Shown: positions 1 to 6,390 of the stretch, in pieces
Numbering within the stretch: the stretch's first letter is position 1
Layout of the letters: the number at the start of each line of letters is the position of its first letter
Source of the DNA: Thermoleophilia bacterium
GTDB taxonomy: Bacteria > Actinomycetota > Thermoleophilia > Gaiellales > Gaiellaceae
Assembly: GCA_013362295.1 (NCBI GenBank)
Contig: JABFWJ010000099.1
Location: 1-11,259 of the forward strand
Direction: 5' to 3'
DNA length: 11,259 nt
Made by a program: the position numbers and the translations under genes
The notes under the pieces: generated by a model
Seen by the model: the letters and a program-made list of their open reading frames with translations, nothing else
Told to the model about the DNA's origin: nothing
Databases searched by the model: none

Positions 1-158
1 GACGAGAAGATGCTGCAGTACTTGACCCGCTCGAGCAGCGGCTCGTCCGGGTCGGCTGCGAGGTCGAGGACGCGCGCGTTCAGGTCGAGCCAGGAGAGCT
101 CCCGGTTCAGCAGCGCGGGGGACGGCGCATCGCTCTGCGTGCGTTGGGTGGCCGGCAC
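1..158 (-). CDS. ppk1: Polyphosphate kinase 1, N-terminal fragment (runs off left edge)
   Basis: Reading the minus strand from GTG 158-156 gives 52 codons before the edge. The segment LLNRELSWLDLNARVL, followed by LAADPDEPLLERVKYCSIFS, matches the start of the PPK1 N domain, whose family hallmark is NRELSWLxFNxRVLxEAxDxxxPLLERxKFLxIFSSNLDEF. PPK1 reversibly makes polyphosphate from the gamma phosphate of ATP; the catalytic histidines lie outside the window. GTG 158 is the only good in-frame start before the conserved block and gives about 15 residues of leader, usual for actinobacterial Ppk. No clear Shine-Dalgarno is visible; a GATGCT hexamer (173-168) ends nine nt upstream, so a leaderless or near-leaderless mRNA is possible. 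A three-unit Pho-box array lies immediately upstream (180-212), in agreement with phosphate control. The family call is firm; the exact start is less certain. Confidence 0.88.
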   Translation of the reverse strand, partial: MPATQRTQSDAPSPALLNRELSWLDLNARVLDLAADPDEPLLERVKYCSIFS

Positions 159-179
159 GGACGGACCAGCATCCCGGAA

Positions 180-212
180 TCGAGGTGAACAATGGGTTGC
201 GTTTTGGTGACC
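180..212 (-). promoter_or_regulatory. Candidate Pho box, three 11-nt direct repeats (ppk / small TM gene intergenic)
   Basis: On the minus strand the 33 nt split exactly into three 11-mers: GGTCACCAAAA, CGCAACCCATT, GTTCACCTCGA. Units one and three carry TCACC at the same internal position; the middle one is degenerate (CAACC). Actinobacterial PhoP-type regulators bind direct repeat units of 11 nt of the general form G(G/T)TCAYYYR(G/C)G. The array reads toward ppk and ends 22 nt before its GTG. It also sits about 25 nt upstream of the -10-like element of the divergent small TM gene, so it could serve both. The AGGTGA inside it looks like a Shine-Dalgarno for an ATG at 192 but is better explained as part of this repeat. 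Confidence 0.62.
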
Positions 213-237
213 AACGCATCCGCGCCCCGTCTCTCCG

Positions 238-243
238 TATCCT
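238..243 (+). promoter_or_regulatory. -10-like hexamer TATCCT, leaderless start of small TM gene
   Basis: TATCCT fits TANNNT and is followed by eight nt and then ATG 252, nearly the same geometry as the response-regulator promoter (TATCGT, seven nt, GTG). This supports ATG 252 as the start of the small membrane protein, which has no ribosome binding site there. Confidence 0.4.
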
Positions 244-251
244 CTGCCGGC

Positions 252-497
252 ATGCGGAACGACCGCCTTCTCGTCGCGCTCGCCGTCGTTGCAGGGGTCG
301 CCCTGATCGTTCTGGCCGTCGTCTACTGGGTCGAGCCCGCGAAGTCCCTTCCGTCGTTCATCCCCGGCCATGAGGCAGGCTCCGGCCACCATCACGTGAA
401 GCACGGGATCGCGGCGTTCTTCGTCGGCCTGGCCTGCTTGGTCTTCGCCTGGTTCCGGACCGGGCCCAAGCGTTCCGCCACACCACCCTTGACGTGA
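252..497 (+). CDS. Small histidine-rich two-TM membrane protein, function unknown
   Basis: 81 residues. Residues 6-27 form a hydrophobic helix, 28-51 an extracytoplasmic or cytoplasmic loop with a histidine cluster (H40, H46-H48, H51, in HHHVKHG), and 52-69 a second helix, followed by a short basic tail. I cannot assign a named family; the loop could bind metal, which is inference. An in-frame ATG at 192 has an AGGTGA 5' of it, but that sequence is part of the Pho-box array and the 20 added residues are non-hydrophobic and unremarkable, so ATG 252 with its leaderless -10 element is preferred. The TGA stop overlaps the uppP GTG by four nt (GTGA), indicating an operon with translational coupling. 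It is divergent from ppk. Confidence 0.68.
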   Translation: MRNDRLLVALAVVAGVALIVLAVVYWVEPAKSLPSFIPGHEAGSGHHHVKHGIAAFFVGLACLVFAWFRTGPKRSATPPLT

Positions 498-1363
498 TCC
501 TCGGCGCACTGATCACGTATCCCCAGGCGATCATCCTGGGACTGCTGCAGGGCGTCTCCGAGCTCTTCCCGGTCTCGAGCCTCGGGCATAGCGTGATCCT
601 CCCGAGGCTGCTCGGGTGGAACATCCATCAGAACGACAAGTACTTCATCACCTTCCTGGTCGCGACTCATCTCGCCACGGCGATCGTCTTGTTCTTCTTC
701 TTCTGGCGCGATTGGGTGCGAATCCTGAGGGGGCTCGGACGCTCGCTCAGGGATCGCGGCATCGATCCGGCCGACACGGACGCCAAGCTCGGCTGGCTGC
801 TCGTGGTCGGCACGATCCCGGCCGGCATCCTCGGCCTGCTGCTCGAGCATCCGCTCCGGAACGTCTTCGCCTCGGCGAAGTCCGCCGCGTTCTTCCTGAT
901 GCTGAACGGTTTGCTGCTCTTCGGCGCCGAGTTGCTGCGTCGTCGCGCCCCGCAAATGGATGCGGACGACGATGCGCGGATCGCCCGCACGGTCGGCTGG
1001 TCCGGCGCGTTCGCCGTCGGCGCCGCCCAGGCGATCGCGCTGATCCCCGGTTTCTCGCGCTCGGGTGCGACGATGGGCGGCGGTCTGCTCGTCGGGTTGT
1101 CGCACAAGGACGCCGCGCGTTTTGCGTTTCTGCTCGCGACGCCGATCATCGGAGCCGCGGCATTGCTCAAGTTGCCGGAGCTGTTCGGCCACGAGGGAGA
1201 CGGCGTTCGCGGTCAGGCGCTCGTCGCAGCGCTGTGCTCCGCCGTGACGGCCTATCTCGCGGTCAGGTTCCTGATGCGGTTCTTCGAGACGCAGACGCTG
1301 ACGCCGTTTGCGATCTACTGTCTCGCAGCGGGCGCCGCCTGCACGGTCTACTTCTTCAGCTGA
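494..1363 (+). CDS. uppP: Undecaprenyl-diphosphatase (UppP/BacA family)
   Basis: 289 residues, in the range of the BacA/UppP family (about 260-290). This membrane enzyme hydrolyses undecaprenyl diphosphate to the monophosphate, releasing Pi and recycling the carrier for peptidoglycan synthesis; overexpression gives bacitracin resistance in other bacteria. The first signature QGVSELFPVSSLGH is at 19-32, with E23, S28/S29 and H32 corresponding to the conserved Glu, Ser and His. The second signature PGFSRSGATM is at 185-194, with R189 as the catalytic arginine, followed by ATPIIGAAAL. Several hydrophobic segments span the protein, with a charged cytoplasmic stretch near 71-98. It starts at GTG 494, overlapping the upstream small membrane gene by four nt and with no ribosome binding site of its own, so translation is probably coupled. 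The Phe in ELFPVSS, where ELFPVS or EFLPVS occur in homologues, is ordinary variation. Confidence 0.93.
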   Translation: MILGALITYPQAIILGLLQGVSELFPVSSLGHSVILPRLLGWNIHQNDKYFITFLVATHLATAIVLFFFFWRDWVRILRGLGRSLRDRGIDPADTDAKLGWLLVVGTIPAGILGLLLEHPLRNVFASAKSAAFFLMLNGLLLFGAELLRRRAPQMDADDDARIARTVGWSGAFAVGAAQAIALIPGFSRSGATMGGGLLVGLSHKDAARFAFLLATPIIGAAALLKLPELFGHEGDGVRGQALVAALCSAVTAYLAVRFLMRFFETQTLTPFAIYCLAAGAACTVYFFS

Positions 1364-1489
1364 TCGCCGTCCTCCCGCCGGCCGACGTCCTCCGTACCGC
1401 TTCGCAGGTGAATGAACCCTGTGAAGGTGTGGTCACGATCCGGAGACGCGCCGACGCCAGGCGCGACGCACAGGGAACAATGAGGGCAC

Positions 1490-2194
1490 ATGGCCACGAA
1501 ATCGCCGCCGCTCCTCTGCGAGCTGCACGCACACACGACCTGGAGCGACGGGTCGCTGACGGTGCGCGAGCTCTGCGATCTCTACGGGAAGCGCGGCTTC
1601 GACGTGCTCGCCGTGACCGATCACGCCCCGCGCGACGAGCGGCACGTCCAGGCCGGCAACTTCGGCGCGTACCTCGAGGCCGTCGAGCGCGAGGCTCGGC
1701 GGGCGCGCGAGCTGTACGACCTGCTCGTGCTCCCCGGACTCGAGCTGACGTACGACGATCCGGACCCCAGCCGCGCCGCACACGCCGTCGCGCTCGGCCT
1801 GCGCGAGTACGTCGCGACCGCCGACGGCCTCGAGATCGCGCTCGCCTCTGCGCGAGCGCACGGGGCGGCGCTCGTCGCCGCCCACCCGTATTCGCCCGAA
1901 CAGCTCGAGGGTGCGACACGGTGCACGGCCGCGTTCGCGGTGCGCCCGGAGTTGGCTCGGGCCGTCGATCGCTTCGAGCTGTTCAATCGCCACACGCTCT
2001 TCGGGTGGGTCGCCGCGGCCGGCCTGCCGGCTGTCGCCACGGGCGACTTCCACCGGCCGGAGCACCTCTCGACGTGGAAGACGCTCTTGCCGTGCACGAA
2101 GGAGGAGACCGCGGTCGTGAGCTATCTGCGCTCGGCGCGCCCGGCGTTCCTCGTGCGGCTCGACGACCCCGCCGAGGAGGCCGTCGCGGCCTAG
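1490..2194 (+). CDS. PHP-domain metal-dependent phosphoesterase
   Basis: 234 residues with a complete PHP metal site: HAHTTWSDG (H13, H15, D20), AVTDHA (D44, H45), GLELTY (E85), H98, AHPY (H132) and GDFH (D186, H188). These match the five PHP motifs that coordinate two or three metal ions in histidinol-phosphate phosphatase, the DNA polymerase PHP domain and YciV/RNase AM-type enzymes. No fused domain is present, so this is a stand-alone hydrolase with an unknown phosphoester substrate. Starts at ATG 1490. GAGGG just upstream is only three nt from the ATG, too close for a good Shine-Dalgarno; AACAAT (1476-1481) could be a -10 element for a leaderless start. It follows uppP after 126 nt and converges on the DUF202 gene with eight nt between the stops. 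Link to phosphate metabolism is by context only. Confidence 0.85.
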   Translation: MATKSPPLLCELHAHTTWSDGSLTVRELCDLYGKRGFDVLAVTDHAPRDERHVQAGNFGAYLEAVEREARRARELYDLLVLPGLELTYDDPDPSRAAHAVALGLREYVATADGLEIALASARAHGAALVAAHPYSPEQLEGATRCTAAFAVRPELARAVDRFELFNRHTLFGWVAAAGLPAVATGDFHRPEHLSTWKTLLPCTKEETAVVSYLRSARPAFLVRLDDPAEEAVAA

Positions 2195-2202
2195 AACGGG
2201 TC

Positions 2203-2556
2203 TCAGCGCGCGAAGATCACGATCACGATCGTGGCCGCGCTGAGCACGATTCCCGCCACGAGCAGAGCGAGAGGGAGACGCACGCCGAGCGGCGCGAACT
2301 CGCCGCGATCGAGCGCGGCTTCGACCGCACGCGTCCGCACATAGCCGATCGCGATGAAGGCGAGGCCGAGGACGCCGAATCCGGCCCCGGCGAGCTCGTA
2401 GGGCCAGCGCTCGACGTCAGACAGCTCCGGCACGACCCGACCGACCCCGACCGCGACGGCGAGCGCTGTCAGGCCGGTGCGCCACCAGGCGAGATAGGTG
2501 CGCTCGTTCGCAAGGCGCGTCCGCCTCGTCGCGTCCTCGACACCGGGCTCTCTCAC
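2203..2556 (-). CDS. DUF202 (YidH-type) membrane protein
   Basis: 117 residues from GTG 2556. The N-terminal RLANERTYLAWWRTGL (14-29) is the DUF202 hallmark (NERTxLAWxRTxL). Three hydrophobic helices follow, at about 27-44, 56-73 and 94-114. DUF202 proteins have no well-established biochemical role; the family also occurs as a domain in VTC-type polyphosphate-related eukaryotic proteins (SPX-VTC-DUF202), which makes placement beside phoU and near ppk suggestive but not proof. The gene lies 17 nt after the phoU stop on the same strand. There is no ribosome binding site, but TAACGT (2569-2564) sits exactly seven nt before the GTG, suggesting a leaderless transcript from its own promoter in addition to read-through. 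It converges on the PHP gene with eight nt between stops and no evident terminator. Confidence 0.85.
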   Translation of the reverse strand: MREPGVEDATRRTRLANERTYLAWWRTGLTALAVAVGVGRVVPELSDVERWPYELAGAGFGVLGLAFIAIGYVRTRAVEAALDRGEFAPLGVRLPLALLVAGIVLSAATIVIVIFAR

Positions 2557-2563
2557 GCCCGGG

Positions 2564-2569
2564 ACGTTA
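2564..2569 (-). promoter_or_regulatory. -10-like TAACGT, leaderless promoter for DUF202 gene
   Basis: TAACGT fits TANNNT and is separated by seven nt (CCCGGGC) from GTG 2556. This is the same spacing as at the response regulator and the acyl-CoA dehydrogenase. It lies in the 17-nt gap after phoU, where no Shine-Dalgarno can be seen. Confidence 0.45.
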
Positions 2570-2573
2570 GAAG

Positions 2574-3245
2574 CTACGCGGGATGTGACGCGTCGCTGAA
2601 CTCGCGGAACTCGCCCGTGACGAGGTACACGACCTGCTCGCCGATGTCGACGGCATGGTCCCCGATCCGCTCGACGCAGCGCGAGACGACGAGCATGCGC
2701 AGGCCGTATTCGCGCTCCTCGGGCGAGTCGCCGAGCGACAGCACGTCCTCCGTCGCGTTGCGGTTGGCGCGGTCGATCAGCTCGTCGAGATCGACGAGCG
2801 TGTGCGCCTTCTCCGCGTCCCGCACCGCGAACGAATCGAGCGCGACGCGGATCATCTGCTCCGCGCGCTGGCCCATGTCCTCGATCGAACGGGCGATCCC
2901 CTCGTCCGTGACGTTGAGATTGCCCATCAGCTTCGTGAGCTTCGCAACCGTGACGCAGTAGTCCGCCATCCGCTCGAGATGGAGGTTCACGCGCAGCACG
3001 GCGAGCACGAGCCGCAGATCGGCCGCAACCGGAGTCTGCCGCGCGAGCAGCGACTGCACCCCTTCCTCGATCTGCATGTAGCGCGCATCGACCTGGTCGT
3101 CGAAGCTGATCACCTCGTCGGCGAGCTCCTCGTCGCCGCGTGCGAGCGCGTTCAGTGCCGAACGCAGCGCGCGCAGGACGAGATCGCCCTCCTCCTGGAG
3201 GGACGCCTCGAGCTGTGCCAGCTCCTCGGTGAACGACAGGCGCAT
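2574..3245 (-). CDS. phoU: Phosphate-specific transport system accessory protein PhoU
   Basis: 223 residues, the usual PhoU size, all-helical and without membrane segments. Two PhoU repeats are visible, each with its E-x3-D metal motif: LERMADYCVTVA (E91, D95) and VERIGDHAVDIGEQV (E192, D196, D200). PhoU negatively controls the PstSCAB transporter and the PhoR-type kinase when phosphate is plentiful, and acts in the cytoplasm at the membrane face. It lies 164 nt downstream of pstB on the same strand, longer than a normal intra-operon gap. The start ATG 3245 fits the family N-terminus (MRLxFxEEL) but has no Shine-Dalgarno; a 17-nt inverted repeat lies 13 nt upstream. Followed after 17 nt by the DUF202 gene. 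In typical PhoR proteins, PhoU contact is thought to involve the PAS region, which the local kinase lacks. Confidence 0.95.
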   Translation of the reverse strand: MRLSFTEELAQLEASLQEEGDLVLRALRSALNALARGDEELADEVISFDDQVDARYMQIEEGVQSLLARQTPVAADLRLVLAVLRVNLHLERMADYCVTVAKLTKLMGNLNVTDEGIARSIEDMGQRAEQMIRVALDSFAVRDAEKAHTLVDLDELIDRANRNATEDVLSLGDSPEEREYGLRMLVVSRCVERIGDHAVDIGEQVVYLVTGEFREFSDASHPA

Positions 3246-3257
3246 TTAGCGATGTAC

Positions 3258-3274
3258 CCGGCAACGTTCGCCGG
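3258..3274. repeat. Imperfect inverted repeat upstream of phoU
   Basis: On the minus strand CCGGCGAACGTTGCCGG forms seven pairs from the outside in (five GC, one G-U, one AU) around ACG. It lies 13 nt before the phoU ATG, where a hairpin could affect ribosome access or act as an operator. Its function is unknown. Confidence 0.35.
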
Positions 3275-3322
3275 CTCCCTGGCCCGCGATCATGCGGCGC
3301 GCTGCCGCGTCCTCGGTCGCGC

Positions 3323-3339
3323 CCATAGGCAAGCTATGG
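3323..3339. repeat. Perfect 6-bp inverted repeat CCATAG-N5-CTATGG in the pstB-phoU gap
   Basis: Arms CCATAG (3323-3328) and CTATGG (3334-3339) flank five nt. It is AT-rich for this region, with no T-tract, so it looks more like an operator or weak processing hairpin than a terminator. The 164-nt pstB-phoU gap otherwise holds no gene and no Pho-box array in 11-nt register. Confidence 0.35.
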
Positions 3340-3409
3340 ACACTCCCTGCGTCCTTGCATCGCTTGGTGCTCACGACCCAGGAAGCGCGCCACGTCACCG
3401 GCCACATCA

Positions 3410-4231
3410 CTATCCGAACCGCCCCGTCACATATCCCTCCGTCCGCTCGTCGGACGGCTGGGTGAAGATCTTCGCGGTCGCATCGTATTCGACGAGGATC
3501 CCGTGCCTGGACCCGTCCTCCTCGAGCTGGAGCGAGAAGAAGGCGGTCATCTCGGCGACGCGGGCAGCCTGCTGCATGTTGTGGGTGACGATCACGAGCG
3601 TGTATTCCTGCTTCAGCTCGTGCATCAGGTCCTCGATCGCCGAGGTCGAGATCGGGTCGAGCGCCGACGCCGGCTCGTCGAGCAGGATCACCTCGGGCTC
3701 GACGGCGATCGCGCGAGCGATGCACAGGCGCTGCTGCTGGCCGCCCGAGAGGCCGAGCGCCGACTTCCTGAGCCGGTGCTTGACCTCCTCCCACAGGGCC
3801 GCCCGTTTGAGCGCCTGCTCGACGCGGTCGTCGAGGTTGTCCTTCATGCCGAGAATCCGGAGGCCGTAGGCGACGTTGTCGTAGATCGACTTCGGGAAGG
3901 GATTCGGCCGCTGGAAGACCATCCCGATGCGCCGGCGCACCTCGATCGGGTCGACGTCGCTCGCGTACAGGTCGATGCCGTGGTAGAGGACGTTTCCCTC
4001 CACCTTCGCGCTCGCCACCAGGTCGTTCATCCGGTTCAGGCAGCGGAGGACAGTCGACTTTCCGCACCCCGAAGGGCCGATCAGGGCCGTGATCGCGTTC
4101 TTGTAGATCTCGATGCTGACGTCCTTCACCGCCACCGACTTGCCGTAGGAGACGGTGAGCGCGTCGATGTCGAAGACCGCTTCCCGGCGGGCCGGCGCCG
4201 GCGGGGTCTCGGTCACGGTCAGCGACGTCAT
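3410..4231 (-). CDS. pstB: Phosphate ABC transporter ATP-binding protein PstB
   Basis: 273 residues, normal for PstB. Walker A GPSGCGKS (52-59), Q-loop Q107 in VFQRPNPFPKSIYDNV (a PstB hallmark), ABC signature LSGGQQQR (161-168), Walker B VILLDEP (181-187) and switch histidine H217 in VTHNM. It powers phosphate import through PstC/PstA on the inner face of the membrane. ATG 4231 is taken as the start although no Shine-Dalgarno is visible. An in-frame GTG at 4270 would add 13 residues and has GACACT seven nt upstream, so a leaderless start there is an alternative. The gene is divergent from pstC, unlike the common pstSCAB order, and heads a minus-strand set with phoU and DUF202. The tandem repeat array at 4311-4343 reads in its direction, so phosphate control through that box is likely. 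Confidence 0.96.
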   Translation of the reverse strand: MTSLTVTETPPAPARREAVFDIDALTVSYGKSVAVKDVSIEIYKNAITALIGPSGCGKSTVLRCLNRMNDLVASAKVEGNVLYHGIDLYASDVDPIEVRRRIGMVFQRPNPFPKSIYDNVAYGLRILGMKDNLDDRVEQALKRAALWEEVKHRLRKSALGLSGGQQQRLCIARAIAVEPEVILLDEPASALDPISTSAIEDLMHELKQEYTLVIVTHNMQQAARVAEMTAFFSLQLEEDGSRHGILVEYDATAKIFTQPSDERTEGYVTGRFG

Positions 4232-4310
4232 GGAGGGTGCATCTTGACGGGAGGACGGCGTAGTCGCCACGGGAACCAGTGTCGACGCCGTGTCCCGCGC
4301 AGGGGTGCCC

Positions 4311-4343
4311 AAGATGTGAACGGCGGGTGACGAGGTGGCAAAC
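4311..4343 (-). promoter_or_regulatory. Candidate Pho box between pstB and pstC
   Basis: On the minus strand three adjacent 11-mers are GTTTGCCACCT, CGTCACCCGCC and GTTCACATCTT. The second matches the actinobacterial unit G(G/T)TCAYYYR(G/C)G at nine of 11 positions and the third at seven; the first is degenerate. CGTCACCC recurs in the pstS and regulator boxes. It reads toward pstB, 79 nt from its ATG, and lies 27 nt upstream of the preferred pstC ATG. The GTG at 4335 falls inside it, which argues against that codon as the pstC start. Confidence 0.65.
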
Positions 4344-4370
4344 GGATCTCGCCGGACCGGGGAAACTGGA

Positions 4371-5363
4371 ATGCTCCCGCCCGGAATGGAAGCTGCCTCG
4401 GTCCCGGGAGCCGCCGCACTCGGACAGACGCGCCGCGTCGGCGACCGCGTCGGCGACGGCATCCTCCACGGTCTGACGGCGCTGGCCGCGCTGATCGGCG
4501 TCGCGATCGTCTTCGCGATCGTGTGGCGCGTGGCCGACGGCGCGTGGCCGGCCGTCAAGCTGTTCCGCCTGCACTTTCTGTGGGCGCGCGAATGGAATGC
4601 GCCGCTGAACAAATTCGGAGCTCGTGACCTGATCGTCGGCACGGTCGTAACCTCGTTCGGGGCGATGCTGCTCGCGGCGCCGCTCTCGATCGCGATCGGG
4701 CTCTTCCTGAGCGAGCTGGCGCCGCCGGCGATTCGAGGCCCGGTCGGGACGCTCGTCGAGATGCTGGCCGCGGTGCCGAGCGTCGTCGTCGGGCTCTGGG
4801 GCATCTTTGTCCTCGCGCCCTTCGACGCGCAGCACGTCCAGCCGTTTCTCGGCAGTGCGCTCGGCTGGATCCCGATCTTCGCGCACGGCCAGGACAAGGT
4901 GGAGTCGACCGTCTTCACAGCGATGATCGTGCTGACGATGATGGTGATCCCGATCACCTCGTCGATCTGCCGTGAGCTGTTCATCGGCGTCCCGACCGAG
5001 CTCGAGGAGGCGTCGATCGGGCTCGGGGCGACGCGCTGGGAGATGGTGCGCACCGTCGTCGTGCCGACCGTGCGGGGCGGGGTGGTGGCGGCCGTCATCC
5101 TCGGCCTCGGCCGCGCGCTCGGCGAGGCGATCGCCGTCTCCCAGGTGATCGGCAACTTCATCCCGCTGAAGCTCTCGATCTTCGAGCCGGGCGACACGCT
5201 CGCAAGCCGCGTCGCCGGTCAATACCAGGGCGCGATCACGAACGTGCAGATCGCCTCGCTCATCTACCTCGCCTTGATCCTGCTCGTGATCACGTTCATC
5301 ACGAACGTCGCGGCGCAGCGCGTCGTCAAGCGGTTCGAGTTCCAGCGAACGGGTGGAGCGTGA
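4371..5363 (+). CDS. pstC: Phosphate ABC transporter permease PstC
   Basis: 330 residues from ATG 4371. A first TM helix lies at about 34-54, then a periplasmic-side loop, then the permease core from about 85 with further helices to 311. The EAA loop that contacts PstB is EEASIGLGATRWEMVRTVVVP (212-232), followed by GLGRALGEA (245-253), typical of PstC. It forms the channel with PstA. GGGG at 4359-4362 gives a Shine-Dalgarno eight nt before ATG 4371. A longer version from GTG 4335 (342 residues) is possible but its start lies inside the Pho-box array; ATG 4386 is a shorter alternative. The stop overlaps the pstA start (TGATG), so the two are translationally coupled. Divergent from pstB. Confidence 0.94.
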   Translation: MLPPGMEAASVPGAAALGQTRRVGDRVGDGILHGLTALAALIGVAIVFAIVWRVADGAWPAVKLFRLHFLWAREWNAPLNKFGARDLIVGTVVTSFGAMLLAAPLSIAIGLFLSELAPPAIRGPVGTLVEMLAAVPSVVVGLWGIFVLAPFDAQHVQPFLGSALGWIPIFAHGQDKVESTVFTAMIVLTMMVIPITSSICRELFIGVPTELEEASIGLGATRWEMVRTVVVPTVRGGVVAAVILGLGRALGEAIAVSQVIGNFIPLKLSIFEPGDTLASRVAGQYQGAITNVQIASLIYLALILLVITFITNVAAQRVVKRFEFQRTGGA

Positions 5364-6271
5364 TGAGCGAGCCCGCGCTGTCGCTCAAGGCGACCGGGCG
5401 CTCGAGACGCCGGTTGCTCACGAATCGGGGTGCGGAGGTCGGCGCCAGTGCGGCCGCCGCGATCGCCGTCGCTGCGCTCCTGGTGCTGATCTGGTCCGTG
5501 GGCAGCCGAGGCGTCAGCGCGCTCAACTGGGACTTCTTCACGAAGGGCCCGGCGGTCTTCGGCGAGGCCGGCGGCGGCGTCGCGCCTGCGCTCGTCGGCT
5601 CGCTGCTCCTGGTGGCGATCGCGACGGCGCTCGCGCTTCCGTTCGGGGTGCTCGCGGCGATCTACGTGAGCGAGTTCGCGCATCCGCGATTCGGCCGGCA
5701 GGTGCGGCTGTGGCTCGACGTGCTCAACGGATTCCCGTCGATCGTGATCGGGATCTTCGTCTTCGCGCTCTGCGTCAAGGTGAGCCTGCCCGTGGTCGGC
5801 TGGGGCCGACACCAGAGCGCGATCGCCGGTGGGTCGGCGCTCGCGATCATCATGCTGCCGCTCGTCGCGCGCGCGACCATGGAGGTCCTGACGCTCGTGC
5901 CGAACGAGCTGCGCGAGGCGAGCTACGCGCTCGGCGTCTCGAAGTGGCAGACCGTCCTCAGGGTCGTGCTCCCGACCTCCCTCGGCGGCATCCTCACCGG
6001 GACGACGCTGGCGATCGCGCGGGCCGCCGGGGAGACGGCGCCGCTGCTCTTCACCTGCGCGATCGCCGGCCAGATCGTCGACTGGAACCCGTCCCACTCG
6101 GTGCAGTCGATCCCGTTGATGATTTTCCAGAACTCGGAGTCGCCGGACCCGAATCTGCACGCCCAGGCGTGGGCCGGCGCGTTCGTCCTGATCGTGTTCG
6201 TGCTCGTGACGAGCCTGACCGCGCGCTTCCTGCTCGATCGCTCGCGGCGGAAGCTCGGCCTGCAGCGCTGA
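5363..6271 (+). CDS. pstA: Phosphate ABC transporter permease PstA
   Basis: 302 residues from ATG 5363, which shares one base with the pstC stop; a GTG at 5360 giving one more residue is equally possible, but the GGTGGAG at 5353-5359 is better spaced for the ATG. TM1 is at about 28-47, the permease core from about 77, and the EAA loop REASYALGVSKWQTVLRVVLP is at 184-204, followed by GGILTGTTLAIARAAGETAPLL, which is characteristic of PstA. The basic C-terminal tail faces the cytoplasm. It partners PstC in the transmembrane channel and relies on PstB encoded on the other strand. It is followed by a 119-nt gap with its own Pho box before pstS. Confidence 0.95.
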   Translation: MSEPALSLKATGRSRRRLLTNRGAEVGASAAAAIAVAALLVLIWSVGSRGVSALNWDFFTKGPAVFGEAGGGVAPALVGSLLLVAIATALALPFGVLAAIYVSEFAHPRFGRQVRLWLDVLNGFPSIVIGIFVFALCVKVSLPVVGWGRHQSAIAGGSALAIIMLPLVARATMEVLTLVPNELREASYALGVSKWQTVLRVVLPTSLGGILTGTTLAIARAAGETAPLLFTCAIAGQIVDWNPSHSVQSIPLMIFQNSESPDPNLHAQAWAGAFVLIVFVLVTSLTARFLLDRSRRKLGLQR

Positions 6272-6279
6272 CCGCGGCC

Positions 6280-6312
6280 GTTCACCACTCCGTCACCCCG
6301 CGGTAACAGCGC
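6280..6312 (+). promoter_or_regulatory. Candidate Pho box upstream of pstS
   Basis: Three adjacent 11-mers: GTTCACCACTC, CGTCACCCCGC, GGTAACAGCGC. The first two carry TCACC at the same position; the third has TAACA there. A further GTCAGCC at 6313 is one nt out of register. The array begins eight nt after the pstA stop, so pstS has its own phosphate-controlled promoter. CACGCT (6341-6346) is the best -10 candidate but is weak. Confidence 0.72.
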
Positions 6313-6376
6313 GTCAGCCCACGCGCCGCCGCTCGCGGGGCACGCTGGCGCCATCGATTCGCATACCCCAGGGACA

Positions 6377-6384
6377 AGGAGAGG
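6377..6384 (+). promoter_or_regulatory. Strong Shine-Dalgarno of pstS
   Basis: AGGAGAGG ends six nt before ATG 6391. It is the best ribosome binding site in the window, fitting the high expression usual for a periplasmic or secreted binding protein. Confidence 0.7.
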
Positions 6385-6390
6385 ACGTCA

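Noticed and set aside
10..210. 66-codon plus-strand frame at the left edge
   Set aside because: Antisense to the clear PPK1 N-terminus; Ser/Arg-rich with no signal.
192..251. ATG 192 with AGGTGA as the start of the small TM protein
   Set aside because: The AGGTGA belongs to the 11-nt repeat array facing ppk, the extra 20 residues have no membrane character, and ATG 252 has a leaderless -10 element. Kept as an alternative only.
1364..1489. Possible Pho box before the PHP gene (TTCAC-like repeats on the minus strand, single GGTCACG on the plus strand)
   Set aside because: The repeats are 14 nt apart and the plus-strand unit is alone, so no tandem register. I see no other feature in this 126-nt gap apart from the weak AACAAT hexamer.
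2217..2232. Short tandem GATCAC/GATCGT repeat
   Set aside because: It encodes the hydrophobic C-terminus of the DUF202 protein (alternating Ile/Val codons), so coding explains it.
616..2961. 781-codon open frame on the plus strand across uppP, the PHP gene and part of DUF202/phoU
   Set aside because: It is extremely Arg/Ala-rich with no family signal and runs in another frame through well-supported genes; it is a high-GC shadow frame.
3365..3430. Several TCAC sequences near the pstB 3' end as a Pho box for phoU
   Set aside because: Spacings are 24, 12 and 20 nt, not multiples of 11, and part lies in pstB coding sequence.
3246..5222. 658-codon minus-strand open frame spanning pstB and antisense to pstC, and the long upstream extension of the pstB frame to 5197
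   Set aside because: Both are read-through shadows; pstB homology begins only near residue 18 from ATG 4231, and pstC is coded on the opposite strand.
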